Part shown: positions 1 through 8,878 of the stretch, in pieces | How the letters are laid out: each line of letters begins with the position of its first letter | How positions within the stretch are numbered: the stretch's first letter is position 1 | NCBI RefSeq assembly: GCF_026240635.1 | Contig: NZ_CP110848.1 | Span: 560,501 to 624,500, forward strand | DNA: 64,000 bases | Origin: Trichothermofontia sichuanensis B231 | GTDB lineage: Bacteria > Cyanobacteriota > Cyanobacteriia > B231 | Direction: 5' to 3' | Program-made: the position numbers and the translations under genes | Notes under the pieces: generated by a model | Database searches by the model: none | The model's input: only the letters and a program-made list of their open reading frames with translations | Told to the model about the DNA's origin: nothing

Positions 1-329
1 CGACCAAACTTGCTCTGAATATTCTCTCCACGGGGGCAATGGTCAAACTGGGTAAAGTTTATGGTAACCGCATGATTGACGTGGCGGTCACGAACCAAAA
101 GCTGCACGATCGCGCCCTCCGGATCTTGTCAGACCTGACCGGCCTCGATCGCGAAGCTGCCCATCAACTCCTCGAACGCAGTGGCAAATCGGTAAAACTG
201 GCACTCCTGATGCATTGGACGGGCCTTGATGCGGCTGCGGCCACCACCCTGCTGACGGCCCACCACGGCCACCTGCGAGCAGCCCTCAACCACCCAGCCA
301 GTAGTACCTACACCGGCCCAACACTGTAA
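1..329 (+). CDS. murQ: MurQ, N-acetylmuramic acid 6-phosphate etherase (C-terminal part)
   Basis: This is the 3' end of a gene that begins before the window; the reading frame is open from base 3. MurQ cleaves the lactyl ether of MurNAc-6-phosphate in the cytoplasm to give GlcNAc-6-phosphate, a step of peptidoglycan recycling. The visible residues include the typical stretch NILSTGAMVKLGKVYGNRM followed by the DVAVTNQKL segment. The C-terminal tail has the two small helical repeats (residues around AAHQLLERSGKSVKLALLM) usual for the family. The stop at 327-329 gives a normal C-terminus. The identification rests on recognising this conserved region; the catalytic part lies outside the window. 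Confidence 0.9.
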   Translation, partial: TKLALNILSTGAMVKLGKVYGNRMIDVAVTNQKLHDRALRILSDLTGLDREAAHQLLERSGKSVKLALLMHWTGLDAAAATTLLTAHHGHLRAALNHPASSTYTGPTL

Positions 330-638
330 GGGTTCTTAAATTTGTACTTTAAATAACTGACAAAATGGGTTAATCTCCATCACGATAATAGATAGCGTAT
401 TTGCCAATACTTTTTACCTCTGAGGGTAAGACAAATCCCCTAAAATATTTAATGCTTTTTTAAGATATTTGGCCTGCATCCTGCACAAACCGATGATCCT
501 TGTGCATAGAAACGTTTAACTCCGTAGCAATGTGGTGTTGGCCTGGATAATCTCTTGATTTTTACTAGGAACGTTCACAAGATTTTCACCTTCTGCGGTG
601 AAAGTGAAGCTAGGGTATCCAGGGACTGAACGAGCATT
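330..638. other. Intergenic region with a small hairpin
   Basis: No gene is seen in these 309 bases between murQ and the next small gene. The region is AT-rich. A 7-bp inverted repeat (TTTCACC at 584-590 and GGTGAAA at 597-603, loop of 6) lies about 35 bases before the next start codon and could form a leader hairpin, but it has no T-run and its role is unknown. Confidence 0.4.
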
Positions 639-971
639 ATGGAAATGCTGCCACTGTTGCTGAACAAATTAAATCTGCGAACCTTCAAGTTTTGGCAGAA
701 TGGCAAACTGCATGACGGATTGTGCCATAATAACGAGCTATTCTTTGCCCTTCGGGTCTTTGATTCAGACCGTCGCGTTTGGGTGCAGGAGCAGGCGGCT
801 CAGCTCAGCCAACAGGGAATTCCGGTAATTGTCACCTATGAAGGAAACAGCTATACGATCTGGGTTCGCTTGCGATCGTCCGCCCAGGTGGAGGCATTTT
901 TAAACCTGCCGTCCGAGGTGGCTGATTCAACCGTGATCCTTTGGGATCAGGCATCGGCGTGTTCGGCTTGA
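639..971 (+). CDS. Conserved small cyanobacterial protein of unknown function
   Basis: This encodes a 110-residue soluble protein that I do not recognise as a named family. It has no signal peptide or membrane segment. The composition is that of a normal folded protein, with alternating hydrophobic strands (ELFFALRVF, VIVTYEGNSYTIWVRL) that suggest a small alpha/beta fold. The start ATG at 639 has no clear Shine-Dalgarno sequence, which is common in cyanobacteria. A dyad-rich stretch at 1008-1041 just after the stop (GAGTGATC paired with GATCACTC, with an inner TGATCAT palindrome) may act as a terminator. The gene stands alone, between murQ and a mobile element. Confidence 0.6.
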   Translation: MEMLPLLLNKLNLRTFKFWQNGKLHDGLCHNNELFFALRVFDSDRRVWVQEQAAQLSQQGIPVIVTYEGNSYTIWVRLRSSAQVEAFLNLPSEVADSTVILWDQASACSA

Positions 972-1051
972 TCGGGATCATCCCCTCGCTACGAGCGATA
1001 ACGTTTGGAGTGATCATTTAATGATCATTTCGGGATCACTCTAGGAAAATC

Positions 1052-1163
1052 GGCTCTTCTGAGTTTATGGTGGGGGCGCTACGCGCCCCCACCATAAACT
1101 CAGCATTTGCGATCGTTTATTTGTAGCTGCTGATACTGCTTACCCCAAAATCCCAGAAGAACC
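1052..1163 (+). mobile_element. 112-bp ISL3-type MITE, copy 1, with 8-bp target duplication
   Basis: The element starts GGCTCTTCTG and ends CAGAAGAACC, so its termini are imperfect inverted repeats of about 21 bp. It is flanked by a perfect 8-bp direct repeat, GGAAAATC, at 1044-1051 and 1164-1171. GG(C/T)TCTTC termini and 8-bp duplications are the hallmarks of the ISL3 transposase family, so this is probably a non-autonomous relative. Inside is a perfect 21-bp hairpin stem (1059-1079 and 1083-1103) with a TAC loop. A second copy in reverse orientation lies at 42435-42546. No transposase gene is present in the window. Confidence 0.85.
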
Positions 1164-1336
1164 GGAAAATCATTGAGAGAGTATGGAGAGCATTGAGGAC
1201 GATTCAGGAATTGGGAACGTTAGGGTGCTGAGTCCAGTCAGATACCAGCGGTGTTGTTTGCGCTAGGGCATAATGGGGTAATGCTCCCTAGCGTATTGCG
1301 GTTGTCCGTGCGGTCTCTACCTTTCCCCACTCGATT

Positions 1337-4243
1337 TTGATGACGCGACTGCCCAGTCAGGAGGATCTTGGTCAGGGGCGTGAGTGCGCCCTAGGAACAT
1401 TGGTGGCTATCCAGCAAGCGGTGTTTGCCCATCCCCGCATTGAAGATAGCTGGAGCGAGATCTTAGAAGCTTTGGGGCTGGCGATCGCGGCTCAGCGAGT
1501 GCTTTACTGGCAAGGCAAGTCGGTGCCGCTGCAAGGGGCCTCTCTTTATTGCCAAGCGCATTGGTTGCGATCGACCGTTACCCGTCCGGTTGATTCCGTG
1601 CCCGCTTCGGTACCCAGCTATTGGCAGGTGTCGCGATCGGCCTTGCGCCGTCTGCAACAAGGACAAACCCTGAACGGTCGTTTAGCGGATTTTTCTCAGA
1701 TCCGGTCAGCCAAGGGAGAGACCTGTCGTGATCTCTGGGTTTTGGTTAGCCCGATCGTGGTGCAGGGACAGTGCTGGGGGGTTTTACGCTGCGACCATCC
1801 GGCCCATAAATGGCGAGAGGCGAGTGTCTTCGCAGTGGTGCAGGCTGTGGCGGCTACGATCGCGCTGAAACTGAGTCAGCGTGACAGGGAAGGTGTGCCG
1901 CCTGCGGTTACTGCCCCGTCCTTACCTGTCACCCTCCAGTCACTTGAATGCCTATCCTCTTCCCCCCTGACCACCGCCATGAGTGATGTGGCCTGCTTTC
2001 AGGCGTTATGGGGGCAAACCGCAATGGGGTTGAGCCAGATTGATGCCAAGCATCGCTTCATCCGGGTGAATGAATGCTTTTGTGACATTGTGGGTTACTC
2101 AGAAGCGGAATTAATCGGACGTTCATTTGCTGATATTACCCATCCCGATGACCTCAATGCCAATCTGAATTTATCGACGCAATTATTCAAGGGAGAAATC
2201 CCGTCCTACACCCTGGAAAAACGGCTGATCCGGAAAGATGGTGAGGTGCGTTGGGTGCAGCTTAGCGTGGCGCTGCTTCGATCGCCGGCGGGGATTCCCC
2301 AGTGCGATATTGCGATTGCCAAGGATATTACTGATCGCAAGCAAACGGAAGCGCGTCTGCGATCGCAAACGCGCCGAGAGCAGGCCGTTAACCGGGTGAC
2401 CCAAACCATGCGGCGATCGTTGCTGTTGGATACCGTGTTCTCGGCGGCAATGCAGGAAATTAGCGAGTTGCTGGATGTCGATTTTGCGGATATTGCCCAA
2501 TACATCCCTGCCGAAAAACTCTGGCGTCAGGTGGCGTGCTATTCTTCCCATCCGGAGGCGTTTCCGTCCACCTTAGGGCATACCTTCCCCGATGAGGATA
2601 ATCCGGTGACGGCGCAACTGAAGCAACTTCAGATGGTCACCTTAACCGATAATAGCTATCTAGATCTTGTCCATCCAGTTTTGGGGAAAACCCTGATTGG
2701 TGCTCGTATTCTTGTCCCGATTCCTAATTACCAGAGTTCCGATCCGAATGCACCCAAGGCTTGGGGACGGTTACGCTTGGGTAAACATACTCAGCCTACC
2801 TGGAGCGAGGCTGAGATTGAAATTATTCAGATCTTGGTCGATCAATTGGCGATCGCGATTCAACAATCGGAACTCTATCGTCTGGTACATCGCTTTAATC
2901 AAGATCTGGAAAGGCAGGTGCAGGCCCGCACGGCAGAATTACAGCGGGTCCTGGATTTTGAAGCGCTCTTAAAGCGGATCACGGAGAAGGTGCGCGATAG
3001 CCTGGATGAGGGGCAAATTTTACAAACAGTCGTTCGGGAATTGGGCCAGGGATTGGGGGTCAAGTGTTGCGATACGGCCCTTTATGATGCCGACATGACC
3101 ACGGCCACGATCGTCTATGAATATACCCCGGTGATTCCTGCTGCTACCCAGACGGTGATTCAAATGGCGACCTACCGCGATCTGTATACGCAGATTGCCC
3201 GTGGGAACAGTTTTCAATTCTGTTGGTGGGGTCCCTGTAGCGTGCGACCGGCCAAGCAAGCGCAGGTGATCCTGGTGTGTCCGATTGTAGATGATCAGTC
3301 GGTTTTAGGCGATTTGTGGCTGGTGCGCGGTCCCCAGGAAAGCTTTGACCCCCTGGAGATTAGTCTTGTCGAGCAGGTGGCGGCCCAGTGTGCGATCGCC
3401 CTGCGCCAAGCCCGCCTCTATGCGGCATCCCAGGTGCAAGTCCAGGAATTAGAACGTTTAAATTACCTCAAGGATGACTTTTTAAGTACAGTCTCCCATG
3501 AGTTGCGATCGCCCATGTCGAATATTAAAATGGCGACCCAAATGCTGGAAATCTTGCTGAAACGGCAAGGGCTACTCCAACCCCCGCAACCGACGGCGAT
3601 CGCTGCTCCCGCCCCGGCCAGTGCTTCCCAACTCGATCGCTATTTCAAGATTCTTCAGGACGAGTGTGAACGGGAAATTAGCCTGATCAATGACCTCTTA
3701 GATCTTTCCCGGTTAGAAGCGGGGACGGAACCGCTGACCCTGACAACAATGGATATCCAACACTGGCTTCCCCATTTGGTTGAACCCTTCTACAGTCGAG
3801 CGGCCAGTCACCAGCAGCAGTTGCAAATGATCGTCCCAGACAGCCTGCCCCCCCTCACTACAGATTTTGCGTACCTAGGACGGCTGGTCCGAGAATTAAT
3901 GAATAATGCGTGCAAGTATACCCCTGCCCATGAGACGATCACCCTGGCAGCCCAGGCTACCCATCAGGCCATGATCATCAGGGTTAGTAACTCTGGGGTT
4001 GAGATTCCCCCGGTGGAATTAGGGCGCATGTTTGAAAAGTTTTACCGCATTCCCAGTAATAATCCCTGGAAACATGGCGGAACAGGGTTAGGGTTAGCCC
4101 TCGTGAAACGCATGGTGGATCATCTGGGCGCGACGATCGCCGTTACCCATCCCGATCGCGTCCTTCAATTCACGATTACGTTACCGCATCGGGAAAGTTT
4201 ACCGCATCGGGAGAATAGCGAAGGCTCTACCTGTTCAGCCTAG
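1337..4243 (+). CDS. Multi-sensor hybrid PAS/GAF histidine kinase
   Basis: This is a 968-residue cytoplasmic sensor kinase. The order seen is an N-terminal GAF-like region (about 15-180), a PAS domain with PAC motif (about 225-340, including FADITHPDDL), two further GAF domains (about 345-510 and 535-705), a HisKA domain with the phospho-accepting H721 in STVSHELRSP, and an HATPase domain (N box ELMNNACKY, F box FEKFYRI, G box GGTGLGLAL). No membrane segment is seen, so the signal is probably a cytoplasmic ligand or redox/light cue. No chromophore-binding Cys motif is obvious in the GAF domains. No response regulator is adjacent, so this is an orphan kinase. Methionines at 1337 and 1340 are both possible starts. 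Confidence 0.9.
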   Translation: MMTRLPSQEDLGQGRECALGTLVAIQQAVFAHPRIEDSWSEILEALGLAIAAQRVLYWQGKSVPLQGASLYCQAHWLRSTVTRPVDSVPASVPSYWQVSRSALRRLQQGQTLNGRLADFSQIRSAKGETCRDLWVLVSPIVVQGQCWGVLRCDHPAHKWREASVFAVVQAVAATIALKLSQRDREGVPPAVTAPSLPVTLQSLECLSSSPLTTAMSDVACFQALWGQTAMGLSQIDAKHRFIRVNECFCDIVGYSEAELIGRSFADITHPDDLNANLNLSTQLFKGEIPSYTLEKRLIRKDGEVRWVQLSVALLRSPAGIPQCDIAIAKDITDRKQTEARLRSQTRREQAVNRVTQTMRRSLLLDTVFSAAMQEISELLDVDFADIAQYIPAEKLWRQVACYSSHPEAFPSTLGHTFPDEDNPVTAQLKQLQMVTLTDNSYLDLVHPVLGKTLIGARILVPIPNYQSSDPNAPKAWGRLRLGKHTQPTWSEAEIEIIQILVDQLAIAIQQSELYRLVHRFNQDLERQVQARTAELQRVLDFEALLKRITEKVRDSLDEGQILQTVVRELGQGLGVKCCDTALYDADMTTATIVYEYTPVIPAATQTVIQMATYRDLYTQIARGNSFQFCWWGPCSVRPAKQAQVILVCPIVDDQSVLGDLWLVRGPQESFDPLEISLVEQVAAQCAIALRQARLYAASQVQVQELERLNYLKDDFLSTVSHELRSPMSNIKMATQMLEILLKRQGLLQPPQPTAIAAPAPASASQLDRYFKILQDECEREISLINDLLDLSRLEAGTEPLTLTTMDIQHWLPHLVEPFYSRAASHQQQLQMIVPDSLPPLTTDFAYLGRLVRELMNNACKYTPAHETITLAAQATHQAMIIRVSNSGVEIPPVELGRMFEKFYRIPSNNPWKHGGTGLGLALVKRMVDHLGATIAVTHPDRVLQFTITLPHRESLPHRENSEGSTCSA

Positions 4244-4274
4244 TTACACGGGGACGAGTGTGGGGAAATGCGCC

Positions 4275-4703
4275 CTATTTGCGCAGGACTAGGACGGGGC
4301 AATGGGCAAAGCGGACAACCCGTTCGGCGACGGATCCTAGCAGAAACCGACTCAAACCTGTGCGCCCCCGTGAGGGAATCACAATCAAGCTGATCGCCTG
4401 CTTCTGGGCATAGTCAATAATCTCAGCCGCTGCATCCCCGATCGCGACAGAAAACTGAACCTGTTGATAGGCAGGAGTGTTACACCGTTGGTAGAACGCG
4501 GTCTTAACATTATGGATGCGGGTTTGTAGGTCCAGGGTATTCCATACCATGCCCGGTTCCGTGACTTCTAGCTTTTGGAGCACATGGAGGACATGTAGGT
4601 GGGTGGGATCTTCGACAAAGGCTAGGCTTTCCGTGACCGCAGCAAAGGCTTCATCCGAAAAGTCTAGGGGCACCAGGACGCGATCGCGGTTGAACAGGCT
4701 CAT
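4275..4703 (-). CDS. Universal stress protein UspA family
   Basis: This encodes a single-domain Usp protein of 142 residues, the usual length. The N-terminus DRVLVPLDFSDEA and the C-terminal ATP-binding loop GRTGLSRFLLGSVAERVV are diagnostic. The first Gly of the G-2x-G-9x-G(S/T) motif is replaced by Pro (IPSRGRTG), a variation seen in some homologues, so ATP binding is likely but not certain. The ATG at 4703 is preferred; a GTG three codons upstream (4712) is the alternative. It is convergent with the histidine kinase, with only 31 bases between their stop codons, and has no operon partner. Its regulation cannot be read from the sequence. Confidence 0.88.
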   Translation of the reverse strand: MSLFNRDRVLVPLDFSDEAFAAVTESLAFVEDPTHLHVLHVLQKLEVTEPGMVWNTLDLQTRIHNVKTAFYQRCNTPAYQQVQFSVAIGDAAAEIIDYAQKQAISLIVIPSRGRTGLSRFLLGSVAERVVRFAHCPVLVLRK

Positions 4704-4798
4704 AACTCGCACCTACGGATTTTGCAAGGCGGACAGGTTGACTTTCACGTTCTACCCCGATCTTGCCACCTTCTAGGAGGATTCGTGCGACCGAGTTC

Positions 4799-5077
4799 TT
4801 AAGCTGCTGTTGGGAGAGAGGCTGGGCTTGTTTGTAAAGGCGGGGGCGTCCCTGGACCGGATTTCACTAGGGTCAAGGCGGTGTGCGGTGCGGCTTGATG
4901 CAGCCAGTCCCACAGTTACTCCAATTCCAGCAAATTGACCAGCCCGTACTGCCAGAGAACAACGGGCACTAAATCTAAGTCGGGTCCTACTTGCCGTAGG
5001 GCGAGCGCGATCGCAGCGGGGGAGAGGACTAACTCAGTTTGCAAACAGTTGAACAGGCGGGTGCGACAGATAGTCAT
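4799..5077 (-). pseudogene. DUF2949-like small protein with an internal stop
   Basis: Read leftwards from ATG 5077, the frame encodes 53 residues ending in VVLWQYGLVNLLELE, then TAA at 4916-4918, and then continues LWDWLHQ to a second stop at 4799. The core (SPAAIALALRQ, then LWQYGLV) matches my memory of DUF2949, a small cyanobacterial family in which this is followed by a segment like LDQIFDWLE. The stop therefore cuts the last conserved helix. Either the gene is a recent pseudogene or a shortened 53-residue form (4916-5077) is made. No function is known for the family. The family assignment is from recall and needs a profile search. Confidence 0.5.
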
Positions 5078-5204
5078 CCGTCTAAAACCTCAAATTCTGT
5101 GCTCTCCAGGATAGGCACGGGTTTGGAGACTGCCCTCACCGCACCGGCTCACCCGATCGGGCGATGCAACGAGGGCGATTAACCAGGGTGATTAACAGGG
5201 GCAA

Positions 5205-5609
5205 TTAATGGGGAGATCGCTCCAGATTGCGAGGGAAGAAATGTTGCCACACCACCGCTAGCCGGGAACAGTGCCAGTAATCAACATGGCGAACAATCAA
5301 ATTCTGATCGTTGAGGGTGAGTTCGCTCCAGCCAGGAATGGTAATGCGCGGTCGCCAGGGCAAAGGGGTTATCCAGGAAAGGGTCCAGCGGGTCGTAATC
5401 TGCTGGCCAGACTGTTGAATTTCGTGTAATTCCAAATGCGGTTCTTGAAACCACTGTTCAATAAAGCCAATCATCTGGCGATAGCGATCGATTCCTCGGA
5501 ATGAATTGAGGGGATCTTGAAAATAAACATCAGGGGCATAAATGTCATAGGTTTGATCACTAGGAAATCGAGCGTAATCAGCTTTCAGCACATCAATAAT
5601 ATCCATCAA
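5205..5609 (-). CDS. DUF2358 family protein (NTF2/SnoaL-like fold)
   Basis: This encodes a 134-residue soluble protein whose motifs (LKADYARFP, YAPDVYFQDPLN, FRGIDRYRQMI, HVDYWHCS) are those of the DUF2358 family found in cyanobacteria and plants. The fold is probably an NTF2-like cone; the activity is unknown. Two Met codons open the frame. It is divergent from the phylloquinone thioesterase gene with 66 bases between the two starts, so both promoters share a very short region and may be co-regulated. Confidence 0.75.
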   Translation of the reverse strand: MMDIIDVLKADYARFPSDQTYDIYAPDVYFQDPLNSFRGIDRYRQMIGFIEQWFQEPHLELHEIQQSGQQITTRWTLSWITPLPWRPRITIPGWSELTLNDQNLIVRHVDYWHCSRLAVVWQHFFPRNLERSPH

Positions 5610-5675
5610 TCATATCCATCTCATGAGAGCGATATAATCAGAGCGATCGTCGACTGGCATAAGCCACCGATTATT

Positions 5676-6083
5676 ATGGCATTTATTTACGATCGTATCG
5701 TTCGGTTCCAGGATACCGATGCCGCGGGAGTCGTCTTTTTCAGCAATCTCCTCACCATTTGTCATGAAGCCTATGAGGAGATGCTCCGTTGGCGGGGAAT
5801 TGACTTAAAGTTATTTTTCCAGCACCCCGACTTTGCGCTGCCGATCGTCCATGCAGAAGTGGATTTTTATCAGCCAGTCTTTTGTGGGGATAGGCTTCAG
5901 GTTTGCGTTTTGCCAGAGCGGTTAGGGACCGATAAGTTTAAACTGGTTTATCAGATCGATCGGGGTTCCAAGGAAGTGGCGGCGGTGGGACCGGTGGCCC
6001 AGGCGTTTACGGTGCATCTCTGCATTCATCCCCAAACGCGGCAACGACAGGCACTCCCGGTGTTATTGCAAGATTTTTTCTAG
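5676..6083 (+). CDS. 1,4-dihydroxy-2-naphthoyl-CoA thioesterase (hotdog fold)
   Basis: This 135-residue protein is a single hotdog-fold thioesterase of the 4-hydroxybenzoyl-CoA thioesterase type. In cyanobacteria the orthologue (Slr0204 type) hydrolyses DHNA-CoA in phylloquinone (vitamin K1) synthesis. The signature DTDAAGVVFFSNLLTICHEA, with the catalytic Asp at the start of helix 1, is at residues 12-31. The frame is open upstream of 5676, but MAFIYDRIVRFQDTD is the normal N-terminus of the family, so ATG 5676 was chosen. It converges with menE, the enzyme that makes the CoA thioester two steps earlier, which supports the assignment. Confidence 0.88.
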   Translation: MAFIYDRIVRFQDTDAAGVVFFSNLLTICHEAYEEMLRWRGIDLKLFFQHPDFALPIVHAEVDFYQPVFCGDRLQVCVLPERLGTDKFKLVYQIDRGSKEVAAVGPVAQAFTVHLCIHPQTRQRQALPVLLQDFF

Positions 6084-6149
6084 ACCGGGTTTAGACTGGC
6101 TGGTAGGAACACAAAGACTCTACGGCAGACAAACACCCAGACGAGAAGA

Positions 6150-7616
6150 CTAAGGTGAATGACTATCGAGGGGTTGGGCAGCTTGGGCTAGGTGTTGCAC
6201 GGCGCGATAGTTGATCTTGCCCTGGGGACTGCGGGGGAGATGATCCACGGCCAGCCAGCGTTTGGGATGTTTGAACGCACACAGGTAGGGAGCGATCGCC
6301 TGCTTGAGTTGGGTAGCGGTAACGCGATCGTGCCGGGGGACATACACCGCCGTAACCGCTTGCCCCCACACGGGGTCCGGCAAACCCACCACACAGACAT
6401 CTTGGACTAATTGGGTTTGATGCAGGGCCATTGCCACTTCGCTGGGGAAGACGTTCTCGCCCCCAGTGATAATTGTGTGGCTATTGCGGCCCACGATGTA
6501 CAGATAGCCGCGATCGTCAAGATAGCCGCGATCGTCGGTCAGAAACCAGTCTGAGGCGGGGAACAGTTGGGGGTAGTAACCCAGGGCAAGGCTGGGGGTT
6601 TTCAGGGCGATGGTCCCCACCTGTCCCGCTGCCAATCGTTCACCGCTATCGTCCAAGATGGCCAGTTGCACATGGGGTAGCACCGTCCCCGCACTCCGAT
6701 TGCCTGCCCCAAATTCCTGGGGATGCAGGGTGGCGACTTGGGCTGCCGTTTCGGTCATGCCATAGGTCAGGGCGATCGGGAGATGTTGGTGTTGGGCAAC
6801 TGCTAACAGGTCGGGCCAAGCAGGACCTCCTCCTAGGAAGATCGCCCGTAGCTGCGCTAACCAGGGACGCAGCGCGGGTGGAGCGGCGGTCAATAGGCGC
6901 TGGAGTTGGGTCGGAACGAGGGATAGGAACGCCGATCGCGGCTCCAGGGCTGGCAACTGACCCGCCTCCAAGCTCCGAAACGTTTGGATCGCCAGTGTTC
7001 CCCCAGAGACGAAGGATCGCACAAATGGCATCAAACCACTGACGTGATAGAGGGGCAAGACATCGATCGAGGCAAGTTCAGGGCTAGTAAAATGCTGCTG
7101 CAAGCCCGCGACTGCCGCGACCAACCCAGACCAGCGATGCATAGCAAAGCGAGTGTGCCCTGATGATCCACCGGTTGGGATCATGATCAACGGTTCGGCC
7201 AGGGGGAGGGGAGCGGGGGAAGTCGACGGTGTAGATGGCCAGATGAACCCGGCTTCAGAAGCCATGTCAGTGGCGATCGCGTCGGGTTGGACTTGGTCGA
7301 GTACCGCTTGCCACTCGCGATCGGTCCACTGGGGATTAGCGAGATAAACCTGGCTCTGGGTCAAACCAGCAGCAGCAAAGTGGCTTAAAAAGGTGAGGGG
7401 GTTCCGGTGCCGCAGGATGACCTTTACCGGGCGGGAAGCTGGGACACGCTGGCGGGCCTGCTGATGGAGATCCTGGGCAAGGTGTCGGGTTTGAGTGAAA
7501 AAGCGATCGCCTACGGGCTGACCGTTGACCCATAGCATCCATCCCTGCTGCTCCCGCGTCTCAAAATAGGTGGTAAAGTCAGGAATTAAGCCAGTGGCAA
7601 GGTGCAGTGGCAGCAT
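6150..7616 (-). CDS. menE: 2-succinylbenzoate-CoA ligase MenE
   Basis: This 488-residue acyl-adenylate-forming enzyme would activate o-succinylbenzoate with ATP and CoA in phylloquinone synthesis. The P-loop-like MIPTGGSSGHT (about residue 147), the YGMTETAAQ motif (about 284), the hinge region GRNSHTIITGGENVFP (about 384) and the C-terminal catalytic Lys in SPQGKINYRAV (about 466) are all present and in order. The MenE identity, rather than a generic ligase, rests on its length and on the DHNA-CoA thioesterase next door. Its ATG (7614-7616) overlaps the stop of the upstream rlpA gene by one base (TAATG), so the two are translationally coupled. The usual cyanobacterial neighbour menC is not here. 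Confidence 0.85.
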   Translation of the reverse strand: MLPLHLATGLIPDFTTYFETREQQGWMLWVNGQPVGDRFFTQTRHLAQDLHQQARQRVPASRPVKVILRHRNPLTFLSHFAAAGLTQSQVYLANPQWTDREWQAVLDQVQPDAIATDMASEAGFIWPSTPSTSPAPLPLAEPLIMIPTGGSSGHTRFAMHRWSGLVAAVAGLQQHFTSPELASIDVLPLYHVSGLMPFVRSFVSGGTLAIQTFRSLEAGQLPALEPRSAFLSLVPTQLQRLLTAAPPALRPWLAQLRAIFLGGGPAWPDLLAVAQHQHLPIALTYGMTETAAQVATLHPQEFGAGNRSAGTVLPHVQLAILDDSGERLAAGQVGTIALKTPSLALGYYPQLFPASDWFLTDDRGYLDDRGYLYIVGRNSHTIITGGENVFPSEVAMALHQTQLVQDVCVVGLPDPVWGQAVTAVYVPRHDRVTATQLKQAIAPYLCAFKHPKRWLAVDHLPRSPQGKINYRAVQHLAQAAQPLDSHSP

Positions 7617-8878
7617 TAGTTCTCAAGGCGACTTGAACTCGATTGGTTCAACACCTCGAGGCGGACTGGCGCCACTCCAGCATAAAAGATCCCCACCGCA
7701 CGGGCTGCCGCTGCGGATAAATCGATCACCCGGCCATAACTATAGGGACCCCGATCGTTAATACGGACAACCACCGATTGACCATTGTCCAGGTTGGTTA
7801 CCCGCACCAGGGTGCCAAAGGGTAAAGACCGGTGGGCAGCGGTGAGGGCATTCTGGTTAAAGATCTCGCCACTGGCACTGCGATTGCCGTGGAATCCTGG
7901 CCCATACCAGGAAGCTATCCCACTCAGTACCCCCAGTTGTTGCAATCCTCGCGAAATCCGGCTAGCAAATCCTGATCGCGATTGCTGTGGTTCACCAGCC
8001 ACTTCACGCAGCGGTGGGGCATTCCCTAACAGGCGACGCAGGCGGTTGGTTGCCTGGAGGGCATCCCGGCTGGCATCTTCAGTGGTATCCGGTAGGACGG
8101 TCGATTGCCCCATCGTCACCAGGGTCTCATTCCCGATTTGGATCACGTAGTGATCGCGTAGCCCCTCCACCGGAGAATCGTGGGGGAAGTCAGCAGTCGG
8201 GGCAGTGCTGGCCCACTTCACAGTGATTTGTGTCGCATCAAAGCCCTCGCGATCGATCTGGTTAAGCTTCGCTGCCACAGCAGACGCTCGCCAAACCGGA
8301 TCAGACTCGTTGGCAACCGGTTCTGGCTGAAGAACCTTAGTTGCCGATGAGATCTCATCTTCCTGGCGGCTGGCAACCTTCAGGGGGTCAGGGGCCACGG
8401 CAGCACTGTCTGGGGAAACCGTTGAGGCCGCAGCCAACGTGGGTAACTTGGGGGCACTGGGTGCAATGGGCCTGGTCGTTGTTTCAGCCGCCCCCAGGAA
8501 GGTCAAAACTGGAATATTGCGGATGTATAAGGTCGCTGCCGCACGTCCCTGGAAACTATGGGCGTGAACTTTGGCGATCGTTTCTTCCCGAATGATGCGG
8601 TCCGATTGGCGTTCACCAACCTTGATCACATCGGGGCTGGAAGCGGGGCTGTCAGGCCGAAGGGCAGCGAGAGGGCCAGCCACTCCAGGGAACAGAGGCG
8701 CTTCTGATTCAGGTGCAGGCCGGTTTGCCACTGGCGAATCCGTACCTGAAAGACTAGGCTTAGCCGGGGAGTCAGTCAGTTGTACCTCGACGGCACGGCT
8801 GACAGAAGCCACACCAACGGGACTGCACAAGGCAGTGACGAGGGCAACTGCTAAGCCACTCTTCAAGTTTTGATTCAT
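7616..8878 (-). CDS. rlpA: RlpA-like septal ring / double-psi beta-barrel protein
   Basis: This encodes about 420 residues. The first 25 form a signal peptide ([19 protein letters not shown]), so the protein is exported. A long variable, Pro/Ala/Ser-rich middle leads to a C-terminal double-psi beta-barrel at about residues 320-415, with the RlpA motifs [30 protein letters not shown] and INDRGPY. RlpA proteins bind denuded glycan strands, and some are lytic transglycosylases. The catalytic-type Asp in NDRGP is present. A frame-extending GTG or ATG up to 8911 exists, but ATG 8878 places the signal peptide correctly. It is co-transcribed with menE, which is functionally unrelated. Confidence 0.85.
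   Translation of the reverse strand: MNQNLKSGLAVALVTALCSPVGVASVSRAVEVQLTDSPAKPSLSGTDSPVANRPAPESEAPLFPGVAGPLAALRPDSPASSPDVIKVGERQSDRIIREETIAKVHAHSFQGRAAATLYIRNIPVLTFLGAAETTTRPIAPSAPKLPTLAAASTVSPDSAAVAPDPLKVASRQEDEISSATKVLQPEPVANESDPVWRASAVAAKLNQIDREGFDATQITVKWASTAPTADFPHDSPVEGLRDHYVIQIGNETLVTMGQSTVLPDTTEDASRDALQATNRLRRLLGNAPPLREVAGEPQQSRSGFASRISRGLQQLGVLSGIASWYGPGFHGNRSASGEIFNQNALTAAHRSLPFGTLVRVTNLDNGQSVVVRINDRGPYSYGRVIDLSAAAARAVGIFYAGVAPVRLEVLNQSSSSRLEN

Noticed and set aside
6473-7042. Open frame of 189 codons antisense to menE
   Set aside because: It lies wholly inside a well-supported gene on the other strand and has an Arg/Gly/Pro-rich composition typical of a shadow frame.
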